Source: Pseudomonadota bacterium (GTDB lineage: Bacteria > Pseudomonadota > Gammaproteobacteria > Burkholderiales > Sulfuriferulaceae). From it: 64,000 nt of DNA. Where the stretch lies: positions 17,017 to 81,016 of the forward strand of contig JAJYYK010000012.1 in the NCBI GenBank assembly GCA_021801025.1, in the 5' to 3' direction. The first letter of the stretch is position 1. Every line of letters begins with the position of its first letter. A program made the translations under genes and the position numbers. Below are positions 18,536-29,469 of the stretch, one piece after another. The notes beneath the pieces were generated by a model, which made no database searches, was not told where the DNA came from, and saw only the letters and a program-made list of their open reading frames with translations.

Positions 18536-20098
18536 ATGGCTTATATTCAACGCGCACTCATTAGCGTTTCGGACAAAACGGGCGTGGTTGTGCTGGCGCA
18601 GCAACTTCATGCCATGGGGATAGAAATTATTTCTACAGGTGGGACGGCAAAATTGCTGTCAGAACATGATGTGCCGGTCATCGAGGTGGCCGATTACACC
18701 GGTTTTGCCGAAATGCTGGATGGCCGGGTCAAAACGCTACACCCTAAAATACATGGCGGTATTCTCGCACGCCGCGATCTGGTTGCGCATCAGGCGGCGA
18801 TTCGGGAAGCCGGTATTGCCCCGATAGACATGGTGGTGGTGAATCTTTACCCCTTTGCACAAACCGTGGCCCAACCGAATTGCAGTTTGGAGGAGGCCAT
18901 AGAAAATATTGATATCGGTGGTCCCGCCATGGTACGCTCCGCTGCGAAAAATTTTCAGCATGTGGCCGTGCTGACGGATGTTGCGGATTATGCCCATGTA
19001 TTGGATGAGATGCATGTCAATTCAGGTTCATTGTCTACATCGACCACCTATGCGCTGGCTTGTAAGGCCTTTGCGCACACCGCTGCTTACGATGGTGCGG
19101 TTGCAAATTATTTGACGGCGCGCGAATTAAACGGCGACACGGCGGATTTTCCGGCACATTTGAATGTTGCGCTGGTGCGTGAGCAGACGTTGCGTTATGG
19201 TGAAAATCCACATCAACGCGCCGCCTTTTATCGGGACAATCATCCTGCGCCCGGCAGTCTGGCTTATTACACGCAGTTGCAAGGCAAGGAACTGTCTTAT
19301 AACAATATTGCTGACAGCGATGCGGCTTGGGAGTGCGTGAAAACTTTCGATCAACCTGCCTGTGTGATTGTGAAACACGCCAATCCTTGTGGCGTGGCGG
19401 TGGCTGATACACCGCTGATGGCCTATCAGCAGGCTTTCGCCACGGATCCCAGCTCAGCATTTGGCGGAATTATCGCATTCAATGTAGAAATGGATGTCGC
19501 AGCGGCACAAGCGGTGGTCCAGCAATTTGTTGAAGTGCTGATTGCACCTGCTTACAGTGCCGAAGCCCGTGCAGTGTTGGCTGAAAAAACCAATATGCGC
19601 GTATTGGTACTGCCCCTGGCGCATGAATACAATGCGCTTGAATTTAAACGGGTGGGCGGCGGGATGCTGGTACAGAGCGCCGATGTCTTTAATGTGAGTG
19701 AATCTGATTTGCGTGGCGTGACCCAACAGCAAGCCACTCCACAGCAGTTGGCAGATATGTTGTTTGCCTGGCGGGTGGCGAAATTTGTGAAATCCAATGC
19801 GGTCGTGTTCGCTGCGAATGGTCGAACATTGGGTATCGGTGCAGGGCAAATGAGCAGAGTTGATTCCACCCGTATTGCAGTAGACAAGGCGAATCGTGTG
19901 GGGTTGTCATTGATCGGTTGCGCAGTGGCTTCGGATGCTTTTTTCCCCTTTCGGGACGGCCTGGACGTGTTGGCACAAGCAGGTGCAAGCGCGGTCATTC
20001 AGCCGGGGGGAAGTGTGCGCGATGGCGAAGTGATCGCGGCGGCCGACGAACAGGGTATTGCTATGGTGTTTACCGGATACCGCCATTTTCGGCATTAA
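18536..20098 (+). CDS. purH: Bifunctional AICAR transformylase / IMP cyclohydrolase
   Basis: A 520-residue PurH. The N-terminal MGS-like IMP cyclohydrolase domain starts [16 protein letters not shown] and carries STGGTAKLL; the C-terminal AICAR formyltransferase domain includes the KHANPCGVA motif with its Lys-His pair. It performs the last two steps of purine biosynthesis to IMP. The ATG at 18536 matches the family N-terminus; the frame stays open upstream to a GTG at 18485 overlapping the fis stop, which is less likely. It lies downstream of fis and upstream of purD. Confidence 0.96.
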   Translation: MAYIQRALISVSDKTGVVVLAQQLHAMGIEIISTGGTAKLLSEHDVPVIEVADYTGFAEMLDGRVKTLHPKIHGGILARRDLVAHQAAIREAGIAPIDMVVVNLYPFAQTVAQPNCSLEEAIENIDIGGPAMVRSAAKNFQHVAVLTDVADYAHVLDEMHVNSGSLSTSTTYALACKAFAHTAAYDGAVANYLTARELNGDTADFPAHLNVALVREQTLRYGENPHQRAAFYRDNHPAPGSLAYYTQLQGKELSYNNIADSDAAWECVKTFDQPACVIVKHANPCGVAVADTPLMAYQQAFATDPSSAFGGIIAFNVEMDVAAAQAVVQQFVEVLIAPAYSAEARAVLAEKTNMRVLVLPLAHEYNALEFKRVGGGMLVQSADVFNVSESDLRGVTQQQATPQQLADMLFAWRVAKFVKSNAVVFAANGRTLGIGAGQMSRVDSTRIAVDKANRVGLSLIGCAVASDAFFPFRDGLDVLAQAGASAVIQPGGSVRDGEVIAAADEQGIAMVFTGYRHFRH

Positions 20099-20263
20099 CG
20101 TAAAACTTGCGTAGAGCGATACTTTGTTCGTCCTACCCCCCCCTTTTTTTCGGGAGAGGGCAAGGGGTGGGGGAAACAGATATGGCGAAGCATTGTTTCA
20201 TGATTTTGGGCGGATTGCTACGCCCGTTAAGGCTCATTCAACGAGCCCTTAGAAAGAACGATG
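20099..20263 (+). other. purH-purD spacer with homopolymer tract and small hairpin
   Basis: No gene is seen. The spacer contains a run of eight C followed by seven T (20136-20150) and then a purine-rich GGGAGAGGGCAAGGGGTGGGGG stretch split over positions 20152-20174. A small bulged hairpin (arms 20228-20235 and 20243-20251) lies just before purD. No clear purine riboswitch or terminator is apparent. Confidence 0.5.
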
Positions 20264-21544
20264 ATGGATATTTTGGTTGTGGGTTCTGGCGGCAGAGAAC
20301 ACGCTTTGGCCTGGCGCCTGGCACAGTCGGCACGGGTCGGGCGAGTGTTTGTTGCGCCCGGGAATGCGGGTACCGCTTTGGAAAAAGAACTCATCAATGT
20401 GCCGATTACAGAGATTGATTTGTTGCTGCAGTTTGTTCAACGGGAAAAAATAGCGTTAACTGTGGTGGGGCCAGAAGCGCCATTGGCGGCAGGGATTGTG
20501 GATCGTTTTCGCGCAGTCGGCCTGAAAATTTTTGGTCCCACCCAGGCGGCTGCCCAACTTGAAGCTTCCAAGGACTTTGCCAAAGCATTTATGACGCAAC
20601 AGGGTATTCCAACTGCTGCCTACCAGACTTTTACCGATGTGCTCGCTGCGCATGCCTATATTGATGCCCAAGGCGTACCGTTGGTGATCAAAGCCGATGG
20701 TTTGGCGGCAGGGAAAGGTGTGGTGGTGGCGCACCAGCTGGACGAGGCCCATGCGGCCGTAGATGCCATGCTGGCCGATAACCGTTTGGGTGCTGCCGGC
20801 GCGCGGGTGGTGATTGAGGCCTTTCTTGTCGGGGAAGAAGCCAGTTTTATTGTGATGTGCGATGGGGAACATGTGTTGCCTTTGGCCACCAGCCAGGATC
20901 ACAAGCGTATTGGCGATGGCGACACCGGTGACAACACCGGAGGGATGGGCGCCTATTCACCTGCACCGGTGGTCACGCCAGAAATTCATGCCAGGGCGTT
21001 GCGTGAAGTGATTATGCCCGTGCTGGCCGGGATGAAACAGGCAGGAACGCCCTACACGGGATTCTTGTATGCGGGGTTAATGATCGGTGAAAACGGTTCC
21101 CTGCAAGTGCTGGAATTTAATTGCCGTATGGGCGATCCGGAAACCCAGCCGATTATGATGCGTTTGAAGTCCGATTTGGCAAGCCTGATGGAGCATGCCG
21201 TCAACGGTACCCTTGATGAAGTTGAGGTCGAATGGGACAGGCGTACCGCATTGGGCGTGGTGTTGGCAGCAGCCGGTTATCCCCACGCCGTGCGTACTGG
21301 GGATCGCATTACTGTTTTGCCAGAAAATAGCAGCGAGATACATGTATTTCACGCGGGTACCGCATTGGTTGATGGGCAGTTGGTGACCAGTGGGGGGCGC
21401 GTGCTGTGCGTCACGGCTTTGGGTGACAGCGCTAAAATTGCGCAGCGTTTGGCGTATGAGGCGGCAGATCAGGTCCAATTTTATGGTCGTCAGATGCGGC
21501 GTGACATTGGTTTTCGTGCGATAGACCGTAAAAAATCCGCTTAA
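20264..21544 (+). CDS. purD: Phosphoribosylamine-glycine ligase
   Basis: A 426-residue ATP-grasp enzyme that makes glycinamide ribonucleotide, the second step of purine synthesis. It shows the N-terminal MDILVVGSGGREHALAWRL, the ATP-grasp segment GVPLVIKADGLAAGKGVVVA, and metal/ATP-binding QVLEFNCRMGDPETQ. Two adjacent ATG codons (20261 and 20264) are possible starts; the second aligns with the family. It follows purH, the usual partner, and precedes tsaC. Confidence 0.96.
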   Translation: MDILVVGSGGREHALAWRLAQSARVGRVFVAPGNAGTALEKELINVPITEIDLLLQFVQREKIALTVVGPEAPLAAGIVDRFRAVGLKIFGPTQAAAQLEASKDFAKAFMTQQGIPTAAYQTFTDVLAAHAYIDAQGVPLVIKADGLAAGKGVVVAHQLDEAHAAVDAMLADNRLGAAGARVVIEAFLVGEEASFIVMCDGEHVLPLATSQDHKRIGDGDTGDNTGGMGAYSPAPVVTPEIHARALREVIMPVLAGMKQAGTPYTGFLYAGLMIGENGSLQVLEFNCRMGDPETQPIMMRLKSDLASLMEHAVNGTLDEVEVEWDRRTALGVVLAAAGYPHAVRTGDRITVLPENSSEIHVFHAGTALVDGQLVTSGGRVLCVTALGDSAKIAQRLAYEAADQVQFYGRQMRRDIGFRAIDRKKSA

Positions 21545-21596
21545 ACCGTTTCCATGATTTTGGGCAGCAATTTGCCATGCCCATCAGGAGGGCAGT

Positions 21597-22139
21597 GTGA
21601 CAGGCAGACTTAATTGGCGAGGCCATCTGGGCCCGAAAACGGTCATTGCCTACCCGACCGAATCCTGTTTTGGTCTGGGGTGCGATCCTTGGGCCCCGCG
21701 CGCTGTGCGGCGAATTTTGCAGATGAAACGCAGGTCGCAGGCTAAAGGTTTGATTGTGTTGGCAGCCACAGTGGAACAGTTGTCCCCATTTGTCACAAAA
21801 GACAGCTTGCAGGCTGCATGGGGCAGTGGCCTGTGGCCAGGGCCGGTGACTTTTCTCTTGCCGGCAAGCCGGCGTTGCCCAGTGTGGTTGCGTGGTCGAC
21901 ACAACACCATTGCGGTGCGCTTGACCGGGTTTGCGCCAGCCCGTGCATTGTGCCGGCGACTGGGTACGGCACTGGTGTCCACCAGCGCCAATCGAAGCGG
22001 GCAACGCGCTGTACGCACAGCGCATGAGGTTAAACGGGTGTTTGGCTCGCAGGTGACACTTGTGGGGGGACAGAGCGGACGTGCAAAACGTCCCAGCCAG
22101 ATACGTGATTGGGCAACTGGACGCGTGGTTCGTGATTAA
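21597..22139 (+). CDS. tsaC: Threonylcarbamoyl-AMP synthase (YrdC/Sua5 family)
   Basis: A 180-residue single-domain YrdC protein. It makes threonylcarbamoyl-AMP for the t6A37 modification of tRNAs that read ANN codons. The nucleotide- and substrate-binding segments [39 protein letters not shown] and STSANRSGQ are all present. The GTG at 21597 is supported by a strong AGGAGGG at 21586-21592. It lacks the extra C-terminal Sua5 domain, so it is the TsaC type. hemF follows 13 bp later. Confidence 0.92.
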   Translation: MTGRLNWRGHLGPKTVIAYPTESCFGLGCDPWAPRAVRRILQMKRRSQAKGLIVLAATVEQLSPFVTKDSLQAAWGSGLWPGPVTFLLPASRRCPVWLRGRHNTIAVRLTGFAPARALCRRLGTALVSTSANRSGQRAVRTAHEVKRVFGSQVTLVGGQSGRAKRPSQIRDWATGRVVRD

Positions 22140-22152
22140 TTGGGGAAATGTG

Positions 22153-23061
22153 ATGGTGGATGTTGCGGCGGTTAAATCTTATTTACTCGCCTTGCAGGCT
22201 TTGATTGTTGATCGCATGACGCAAGTTGATGGCGGAACTTTTTTACGCGATGTATGGCAGCGTGCTGAGGGGGGCGGCGGCATAAGTTGTGTACTGGAAA
22301 ATGGTGCCGTGCTGGAGCGTGCTGGCGTGAATTTTTCCCATGTAAAGGGCGAACGTCTACCACCCTCTGCCTCGTCGCGTCACCCCGAAGCCACAGGATT
22401 ACCCTTTGAGGCGATGGGGGTGTCTCTGGTGTTCCATCCCCGCAATCCCTACGCACCAACGGTACATATGAATGTGCGTTTTTTCGTGGCGGGTGCAGAC
22501 ACGGCTTCCGCAATCTGGTGGTTTGGCGGAGGCATGGACCTAACGCCTTATTACGGATTTCAGGAAGATGCGGTGCATTTTCATCAAACTTGCCATAAGG
22601 CTTTATTACTTTGCGGCGAAACGTATTACCCGCGTTTCAAGGCGAATTGCGATCAGTATTTTTTCCTGCCGCACCGCAATGAAGCGCGTGGCATAGGTGG
22701 CATATTTTTTGATGATTTTAATGAAAACGGCTTTGCTCACGGTTTTCATCTCATGCAAAGCGTCGGTGACCATTTCTTGTCGGCCTACCTGCCGATTCTG
22801 CAGCGCCGTAAGGACTTGCCTTATACAGAACAACAACGCGATTATCAGGCGTATCGGCGTGGGCGTTATGTGGAGTTTAATCTGGTCTATGATCGCGGCA
22901 CTTTGTTTGGCTTGCAATCTCGTGGTCGAACTGAATCAATATTGATGTCCATGCCACCGCAAGTGCGCTGGGTTTACGACTGGAAGCCCGAGCCGGGTTC
23001 GCCTGAATCGGCTTTGCTGACCGAATATCTGGTTGGAAAAGATTGGCTGGCGGAGCACTAA
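22153..23061 (+). CDS. hemF: Oxygen-dependent coproporphyrinogen III oxidase
   Basis: A 302-residue HemF that converts coproporphyrinogen III to protoporphyrinogen IX using oxygen. Signature segments include [47 protein letters not shown] and [14 protein letters not shown]. The ATG at 22153 has GGGGA upstream and matches the family N-terminus; the frame is open further into tsaC. Its presence implies aerobic haem synthesis, and hemA of the same pathway lies three kilobases downstream. Confidence 0.96.
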   Translation: MVDVAAVKSYLLALQALIVDRMTQVDGGTFLRDVWQRAEGGGGISCVLENGAVLERAGVNFSHVKGERLPPSASSRHPEATGLPFEAMGVSLVFHPRNPYAPTVHMNVRFFVAGADTASAIWWFGGGMDLTPYYGFQEDAVHFHQTCHKALLLCGETYYPRFKANCDQYFFLPHRNEARGIGGIFFDDFNENGFAHGFHLMQSVGDHFLSAYLPILQRRKDLPYTEQQRDYQAYRRGRYVEFNLVYDRGTLFGLQSRGRTESILMSMPPQVRWVYDWKPEPGSPESALLTEYLVGKDWLAEH

Positions 23062-23067
23062 ACCCAG

Positions 23068-26000
23068 ATGATTTTACGCAGAATAGCCTATTTTATTTCC
23101 GGCCTCGGTGTGGTTTTGCTGGCAGTGCTATGCGGTTTGCTGGTATGGGAAGCCAATACTTTTTCTCTGGAAGCCAAATACCTGACACGTGTTGCCAGCC
23201 AAATGCACTTTCATCTGGATGCGGGTGTTAACCCGGAAATACGATTTCCAGTATACGGGCCATTCGATCAACGTTTCGGTTATGTTGCTTTACCCGAATT
23301 TACCCACCGTTTGATGACGCAAAATTTTGTGGTGGCACAACAAGCTCGCATGAGCCTCGCAATGAGACAAATGGCTGACTCCGGTTTAAACTTGCCTTAT
23401 CATGAAAAGACTCAGGCGGGATTACGATTGCTGGACGAAGCGGGCCTGTCTTATTATGGTCATCTGACCCCGCAAGTCAATATCCCCAGTTTTAATGCTG
23501 TTCCCCCTGTGTTACGGGACAGTTTGTTGTGGATTGAAAATCATGACCTGCTTGACCCACCCAGACAGCGCAACCCGGCTGTGGAATGGAATCGTTTGGC
23601 GCAAGCCATCATCGACAAGTTGATCAAATGGGTTGATCCGGGGCACAATGTGCCGGGCGGCAGTACTTTGGCGACGCAAATCGAAAAATTCCGGCACTCG
23701 CGTGATGGTTTGACCATGACGGTGCAAGACAAATGGCAACAAATGGCCTCTGCTTCGGTGCGGGCCTATCTGGACGGTTCGGATACACGTTTGACCCGTG
23801 AACGGGTGTTGCTGGATTATTTGAATAATGTGCCGCTTTCCGCAGCACCGGGCTCTGGTGAAGTGGTGGGCCTGCCTGATGGTTTGAGGGCATGGTACGG
23901 CTTGGACTGGGGTGAAGTCAGTGCGCGTTTGTGGGCGAATCAATCTGACGAGCAAACAGGTATGGTTTACAAACATGCCTTGTCCTTGCTGATCGCACAG
24001 CGCAAACCCTCTTACTTTCTTAATGCAAATCGGGACGCACTGGAAACTTTGACCGATGCCTACCTGCGTCTGCTGGCACGCAAAGGTGTGATTACTCCTG
24101 CACTGCGTGACCGTGCTTTAGCGGTGAAATTGCATTTTTCTGGGCGGCCTCCGCAACATAATGCCAGTTTCGTGACCCAAAAAGCGGCGAATGCGACCCG
24201 TACAAATTTATCTAATCTGTTGGGAATGCCCAGTTTGTATGCGGTGGATCAACTGGATTTAACTGCACAGACCTCGCTCAATGCTGCGGCGCAATTGCGG
24301 GTCAGCCAGTTTTTATTGGGATTGTATGACCGTGAGAAAACAATGGCTGCCGGCATGTATGGCCATGATTTGCTCGCTCCCGGCGATGACCTTGGGCACA
24401 TTATGTACAGTTTTACTTTGTACGAACGCACCCCACAGGGTGCAGCATTGCGGATTCAAGCCGACAGCCTGAACCAGCCTTTTGATATCAACCGTGGCGC
24501 CAAACTGGATTTGGGTTCAACCGCCAAATTGCGTACCCTGATTACCTATCTGGAAATTGTTTCGGCTTTGCACGACAAATTTTCGGCAATGAATAGCATT
24601 GACCTTGCTGCCATGCGGAATGAAAACAGGGATCCGGTTTCGATCTGGGCGCTCGACTGGTACCGTGCCAGCCCCGACAAGTCGCTCATGACCATGTTAC
24701 AAGCGGCAATGGCCCGCCAATACTCGGCCAACCCCAGTGAGACGTTTTTTACCGGAGGCGGACTGCATCACTTTGTGAATTTTACGAAAGATGAAAATTC
24801 TCGCGTGATGGACTTGTGGGAGGCAACGCGTAATTCGGTGAATCTGGTTTACATTCGGCTGATGCGCGACATTGTTCGTTATGAGATTGCCAATATGCCG
24901 GGTGTGGCAGCGAATATCCTGCCAGATGCCCATAATCCGGCGCGACGCACCTACCTGGAACGCTTCGCTGACCGTGAAGGGCAAGAATTTATGTTGCGTT
25001 TCTATAAAAAATACCGGGGTCAGTCACCGAATCAAGTGACTGACACAGTGCTTGGCGAAGTGCATCCCAGCGCACGGCGCCTGGCGGCTTTGTACCGTTA
25101 CCTGTCGCCCGATCAGTCTTTGCCCCAGTTTAATCAGTTTTTACATGCTCATTCTCTGAACCAACTGGATGATGCCCGTATTGCAAGCCTGTATCAGCAA
25201 TTTGCGCCAGGGGCTTTTTCGTTGACAGATTTGGGCTATATTATACAAATCCATCCTTTGGACCTGTGGCTGGCAGGGTTTTTGCGACATCACCCTGGCG
25301 CAACATTTCGACAGGCGGTGGACGCCAGTCGTGATCAGCGCATCGCCGTGTATGACTGGTTGTTTCATGCTGGACGAAAGAATGCCCAGGACGTGCGTAT
25401 TCACAGCTTGCTGGAGGTGGAGGCTTTTGAGCAGATTCACGAGCAATGGAAGCGTTTGGGCTATCCGTTCGACAGTCTGGTGCCTTCCTATGCGACCGCT
25501 TTAGGCGTGTCAGCAGACCGTCCGGATGCGTTGGCGCAGCTAATGGGTATTTTGGTGAATAATGGCATGAGTTTGCCTGAAGTGTCGATTCAAGGGTTAC
25601 ACTTTGCTCAGGGCACGCCTTATGAAACCGATTTTATTTATCAGGCACCTGCCAGTAACAGGATGTTGCCGCCCGAATTAACCCAAGTGGTGCGCACAGC
25701 TTTGGCGGGGGTAGTGCAATCAGGCACCGCTGGGCGATTAAATGGGGTGTACAGGGACAGTGCCGGGCATATTTTACCCGTGGGCGGGAAAACCGGCACA
25801 GGGGATCATCGCTTTGACACTTTCGATAAGCAGGGGAATGTGCTAACCTCAAGAGTCGTTGATCGCACAGCAACTTTTGTGTTTTATATTGGGGACCGGT
25901 TTTTTGGTACCATGACCGCAGTGGTGCACGGTGAGGTGGGTGCTAACTATCACTTTACCAGCGCATTGCCTGCCCAGTTGATGAAAGTGATGAGCCCCTG

Positions 26001-26154
26001 GTTGCTGTCGGATTTTTCGCCGATTTTGGCACCGCAGGTGCCAAAACCTGAAGCAGGCGCACCACAGGTGTCAAAACATGAAGCAGGCGCACCGCAGGTA
26101 CCGGAATTGGGGGTTGCAACACCGATGGCTGTACCACCACCTTTGACACACTGA
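23068..26154 (+). CDS. Large class A penicillin-binding protein-like glycosyltransferase/transpeptidase
   Basis: A 1028-residue envelope protein anchored by one N-terminal helix (ISGLGVVLLAVLCGLLVW, residues 10-27). A GT51 glycosyltransferase domain follows, with IENHD (E157) and GGSTLATQ (197-204). The C-terminal half has the penicillin-binding motifs SxxK (S484-T-A-K487), SxN (S590-V-N592) and KTG (K908-TGTG), all intact. It should polymerise and cross-link peptidoglycan in the periplasm. It is longer than usual PBP1 proteins, with a long insertion between SxN and KTG (about 315 residues), and ends in a short Pro/Gln/Ala repeat tail. It lies between hemF and hemA rather than near comM or pilM genes typical of mrcA. 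Confidence 0.82.
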   Translation: MILRRIAYFISGLGVVLLAVLCGLLVWEANTFSLEAKYLTRVASQMHFHLDAGVNPEIRFPVYGPFDQRFGYVALPEFTHRLMTQNFVVAQQARMSLAMRQMADSGLNLPYHEKTQAGLRLLDEAGLSYYGHLTPQVNIPSFNAVPPVLRDSLLWIENHDLLDPPRQRNPAVEWNRLAQAIIDKLIKWVDPGHNVPGGSTLATQIEKFRHSRDGLTMTVQDKWQQMASASVRAYLDGSDTRLTRERVLLDYLNNVPLSAAPGSGEVVGLPDGLRAWYGLDWGEVSARLWANQSDEQTGMVYKHALSLLIAQRKPSYFLNANRDALETLTDAYLRLLARKGVITPALRDRALAVKLHFSGRPPQHNASFVTQKAANATRTNLSNLLGMPSLYAVDQLDLTAQTSLNAAAQLRVSQFLLGLYDREKTMAAGMYGHDLLAPGDDLGHIMYSFTLYERTPQGAALRIQADSLNQPFDINRGAKLDLGSTAKLRTLITYLEIVSALHDKFSAMNSIDLAAMRNENRDPVSIWALDWYRASPDKSLMTMLQAAMARQYSANPSETFFTGGGLHHFVNFTKDENSRVMDLWEATRNSVNLVYIRLMRDIVRYEIANMPGVAANILPDAHNPARRTYLERFADREGQEFMLRFYKKYRGQSPNQVTDTVLGEVHPSARRLAALYRYLSPDQSLPQFNQFLHAHSLNQLDDARIASLYQQFAPGAFSLTDLGYIIQIHPLDLWLAGFLRHHPGATFRQAVDASRDQRIAVYDWLFHAGRKNAQDVRIHSLLEVEAFEQIHEQWKRLGYPFDSLVPSYATALGVSADRPDALAQLMGILVNNGMSLPEVSIQGLHFAQGTPYETDFIYQAPASNRMLPPELTQVVRTALAGVVQSGTAGRLNGVYRDSAGHILPVGGKTGTGDHRFDTFDKQGNVLTSRVVDRTATFVFYIGDRFFGTMTAVVHGEVGANYHFTSALPAQLMKVMSPWLLSDFSPILAPQVPKPEAGAPQVSKHEAGAPQVPELGVATPMAVPPPLTH
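26029..26100 (+). repeat. 30-bp tandem repeat in the PBP C-terminal tail
   Basis: Two near-identical 30-bp units (26029-26058 and 26059-26088) and a partial third (from 26089) encode APQVPKPEAG, APQVSKHEAG and APQVPELG. The unit length keeps the reading frame, so copy number could vary without breaking the protein. Confidence 0.85.
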
Positions 26155-26173
26155 TGAAATTCTAATTTAGACT

Positions 26174-27427
26174 ATGCAATTATTGGCATTTGGCCTCAAC
26201 CATCAAACTGCGCCGCTGACCATTCGTGAGCGGTTGGCATTCCATGTCGACCGCATGGAAGACGCCTTGCGTGGTTTCGTGCGCAGTGGCGCAGTGAAGG
26301 AAGCAGCTATTCTTTCTACATGCAACCGCACAGAAATCTATTGCAATACAGTCAACCCGTCCGAAGCCATGGATTGGGTCGCCAATTATCACGATATCTC
26401 GCGAGAAAGTATTGAGCCTTACCTGTATCACATGCCTGCGATCGAAGCGGCACGGCATGCCTTTCGCGTGGCATCGGGACTGGACTCCATGGTATTGGGC
26501 GAAACGCAAATTCTGGGTCAGATGCGCGAAGCGGCGCGGGTAGCTGAAAACGCAGGCACTTTGGGCATCATGTTGCACAAATTGTTTCAACACACTTTTT
26601 CTGTCGCGAAAGACGTGCGCACCAGTACCGAAATCGGTGCCAGTTCGGTGTCGATGGCTGCTGCTGCGGTGCGTTTGGCTGAACGTATTTTCCCCAGTAT
26701 TGCCGAGCAACAGGTGTTGTTTGTCGGTGCGGGCGAAATGATCGAATTGTGTGCGGCACATTTTGCTGCCCAAAAACCAAAACGCATCATGGTGGCCAAT
26801 CGAACGGTCGCGCGCGCGCAGGCATTGGCGGATCGTTATCATGGGCAAGCCATCGCTTTGAATGAGCTACCTGACCATTTGCCTGCCTACGATATTGTGG
26901 TGACCAGTACCGCCAGCCCTTTGCCTATTCTGGGTAAAGGACTGGTTGAGCGCGCATTGAAAGCGCGTCGGCACCGCCCGATGTTTATGCTGGATTTGGC
27001 CGTTCCGCGTGATATTGAGGCAGAAGTATCTGAGTTAAATGACATTTTTCTTTACACTGTGGATGACTTGGGCAGCGTTGTGCAGCAAGGTCGCGAGAAC
27101 CGTCAAGCACAGGTAGGGCAGGCAGAATCCATCATTGAAACCAATGTGCAGCAATTTCAGCACTGGATGGAAATGCGTGAAATGGTGCCGATGATACGCA
27201 ATTTGCGTGATCATGCCGAACGCGTGCGACGTCATGAAATACAACGTGCACTCAAACAGCTCACTCGCGGTGACGAACCCGAACAGGTGCTGGAACAGCT
27301 GTCGCACGGACTCACCAATAAATTCTTGCACCATCCCACTCATGCCCTGCACCACGCCGCCGATGCAGAACGTCACGAATTGCTGGCATTGCTTTCCCGT
27401 TTGTATCCGGTCGATTTGGACTCATGA
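26174..27427 (+). CDS. hemA: Glutamyl-tRNA reductase
   Basis: A 417-residue HemA, which reduces glutamyl-tRNA to glutamate-1-semialdehyde, the first committed step of C5-pathway haem synthesis. The active-site cysteine is C50 in STCNRTEIY; the NADPH-binding Rossmann segment [13 protein letters not shown] and the C-terminal dimerisation helices are present. Length is normal. It overlaps prfA by an ATGA-type junction, so hemA-prfA-prmC is one operon, as in many Proteobacteria. Confidence 0.96.
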   Translation: MQLLAFGLNHQTAPLTIRERLAFHVDRMEDALRGFVRSGAVKEAAILSTCNRTEIYCNTVNPSEAMDWVANYHDISRESIEPYLYHMPAIEAARHAFRVASGLDSMVLGETQILGQMREAARVAENAGTLGIMLHKLFQHTFSVAKDVRTSTEIGASSVSMAAAAVRLAERIFPSIAEQQVLFVGAGEMIELCAAHFAAQKPKRIMVANRTVARAQALADRYHGQAIALNELPDHLPAYDIVVTSTASPLPILGKGLVERALKARRHRPMFMLDLAVPRDIEAEVSELNDIFLYTVDDLGSVVQQGRENRQAQVGQAESIIETNVQQFQHWMEMREMVPMIRNLRDHAERVRRHEIQRALKQLTRGDEPEQVLEQLSHGLTNKFLHHPTHALHHAADAERHELLALLSRLYPVDLDS

Positions 27428-28500
27428 AACCCTCCTTACTGAAAAAATTAGCCCAGTTGACAGACCGGCTGGATGAAATTGATCGCCTTTTAGCACTGGA
27501 AACCAGTACCAGAGATTTGGACAATTATCGGCGTTTGACGCGCGAACATGCGGAAATTTCTCCGGTGGTCGCCCTGTATCGCCAGCTGGTTGCTGCCCAG
27601 GCAGATTTGGCTTACGCAGGGCAAATGCTGGGCGATGCCGAAATGAAAGAGCTGGCCGAGCAGGAAATGGACGATGCGCAGGCGCGCATCCTGGCGCTGG
27701 AGCTCGACTTGCAGACAGAGTTGTTGCCCAAAGACCCCAACGATGAACGCAATATTTTTCTTGAAATACGGGCGGGAACGGGTGGCGATGAATCGACGTT
27801 GTTTGCAGGGGATTTGTTGCGCATGTATGTCCGTTACGCTGAACGGCAACGCTGGAAAGTGGAAGTGGTTTCGGAAAGTCTCAGCGATCTGGGTGGGTAC
27901 AAGGAAATCATTCTGAAACTGATCGGGCGCGGCGCGTATTCGCGCCTTAAATTTGAATCTGGCGGTCACCGTGTGCAGCGGGTACCCGAAACGGAAACGC
28001 AGGGGCGCATTCACACCTCAGCCTGTACGGTGGCAGTGATGCCGGAAGCCGATGAAGTCGCCGAGGTGAATCTTAATCCGGCAGATTTGCGTATTGACAC
28101 CTACCGTGCCAGCGGCGCGGGTGGACAACACATTAACAAAACCGATTCGGCTGTCCGCATCACCCATTTACCTACCGGGATTGTGGTGGAATGCCAGGAT
28201 GACCGTTCACAACACAAAAACAAGGCGCAAGCGATGTCCGTGCTGGCGGCCCGCATCAAGTCTGCGCAAATGCGCGAGATGGCAGACAAGGAAGCCGCAA
28301 CGCGCAAATCCTTAATCGGCAGCGGCGACCGCTCGGAACGCATCCGTACCTATAACTTCCCGCAAGGTCGCATGACCGATCACCGCATCAACCTCACCCT
28401 GTACAAACTGGACGCCATCATGGAAGGCGAGATCGATGCCTTGCTGGATGGTTTGGCCACCGAGTATCAGGCTGAGCTGCTGGCTGCAATGGGGGAGTAA
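27424..28500 (+). CDS. prfA: Peptide chain release factor 1
   Basis: A 358-residue class I release factor recognising UAA and UAG. The GGQ motif is in [15 protein letters not shown], and the family RAGTGGDE segment is in [12 protein letters not shown]. The GGQ glutamine is methylated by PrmC, encoded 9 bp downstream. Translation start at 27424 overlaps the hemA stop. Confidence 0.97.
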   Translation: MKPSLLKKLAQLTDRLDEIDRLLALETSTRDLDNYRRLTREHAEISPVVALYRQLVAAQADLAYAGQMLGDAEMKELAEQEMDDAQARILALELDLQTELLPKDPNDERNIFLEIRAGTGGDESTLFAGDLLRMYVRYAERQRWKVEVVSESLSDLGGYKEIILKLIGRGAYSRLKFESGGHRVQRVPETETQGRIHTSACTVAVMPEADEVAEVNLNPADLRIDTYRASGAGGQHINKTDSAVRITHLPTGIVVECQDDRSQHKNKAQAMSVLAARIKSAQMREMADKEAATRKSLIGSGDRSERIRTYNFPQGRMTDHRINLTLYKLDAIMEGEIDALLDGLATEYQAELLAAMGE

Positions 28501-28509
28501 TTCAAAAAG

Positions 28510-29364
28510 ATGCCCCTGGTGATCACCGAACATTTGCGACAAGATCAGGCCCTCCTGACTCAGCAATTGGACCTGACGCCTGCTGAGGCGCGTCTTGATG
28601 TGCATGTGCTGGCGGCCCATGCCTGCGGCGTTGAGCGGGTGTGGCTGTTGGCGCATGGCGATGAATGCATGCCCCCGGCAAGCGCATCCCATTATGAACA
28701 GTCTCTGGCGCGACGCTTGAGCGGAGAGCCCGTCGCTTACATTGTCGGTATGCGGGAGTTCTACGGTCACCGGTTAATGGTGAATGCCGATGTATTGATC
28801 CCTCGTCCGGAAACGGAATTACTGGTTGATCTGGCTCTTGCACGGATTGAACCGGATGACGCTGCGCAAGTGTTGGAACTCGGTACCGGCAGTGGCGCCA
28901 TTGCACTTGCGGTGGCCCTGGCGCGACCGGGCGCAAGGGTGTGTGCGGTAGATAAAAGCATTGCTGCATTACACATGGCACAAGAAAATAGCCGTCAATT
29001 GGCGGCGTTAAATATTGACCTTGTGCAAAGCGATTGGTGGGCACAGGTGCCACCCCAACGTTTTGATTTGATCCTCAGTAATCCGCCCTATATTGCAGAA
29101 CAAGACCCGCACCTGAAACAAGGCGACGTACGCTTTGAACCATTGTCAGCACTGGCGGCGGGTCAGGATGGTCTGGATGATCTGCGTCATATTATTTCCG
29201 AAGCACCCAACTGGTTAAAAGCAGGCGGCTGGCTGATGCTGGAACACGGTTACGACCAGGGTGCGGCAGTGCGCAGTTTGTTAAATTCTGCAGGGTTTGC
29301 AGTGGTGGAGACCCATCTGGATTTGGCGGGTTTGGAACGTGTCAGTTGCGGCAGGAAAACCTGA
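28510..29364 (+). CDS. prmC: Release factor glutamine methyltransferase
   Basis: A 284-residue SAM-dependent methyltransferase that N5-methylates the GGQ glutamine of release factors. Motif I (LELGTGSGAIALAVA) and the catalytic NPPY (LSNPPYIAEQD) are clear, with the N-terminal helical domain before them and the REFYGHRLMVNADVLIPRPETE linker typical of PrmC. It is the last gene of hemA-prfA-prmC and faces a convergent gene across a GC-rich hairpin. Confidence 0.96.
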   Translation: MPLVITEHLRQDQALLTQQLDLTPAEARLDVHVLAAHACGVERVWLLAHGDECMPPASASHYEQSLARRLSGEPVAYIVGMREFYGHRLMVNADVLIPRPETELLVDLALARIEPDDAAQVLELGTGSGAIALAVALARPGARVCAVDKSIAALHMAQENSRQLAALNIDLVQSDWWAQVPPQRFDLILSNPPYIAEQDPHLKQGDVRFEPLSALAAGQDGLDDLRHIISEAPNWLKAGGWLMLEHGYDQGAAVRSLLNSAGFAVVETHLDLAGLERVSCGRKT

Positions 29365-29434
29365 TGCCGAACTTGTCGTGTGGTGGGTAATGCAAAGTGA
29401 AATCAAGTCAGCAGTGGCGCTGCTGAGCGCAACA

Positions 29435-29456
29435 ACACCCCGCAAGTGCGGGGTGT
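29435..29456. terminator. Hairpin between converging prmC and BI-1 gene
   Basis: Perfect 9-bp arms (29435-29443 and 29448-29456) with a four-base AAGT loop form a GC-rich hairpin. There is no good T tract on either side, so it may act only weakly as an intrinsic terminator, but its place between convergent genes supports the call. Confidence 0.5.
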
Positions 29457-29469
29457 GTATGAGGAAAGC

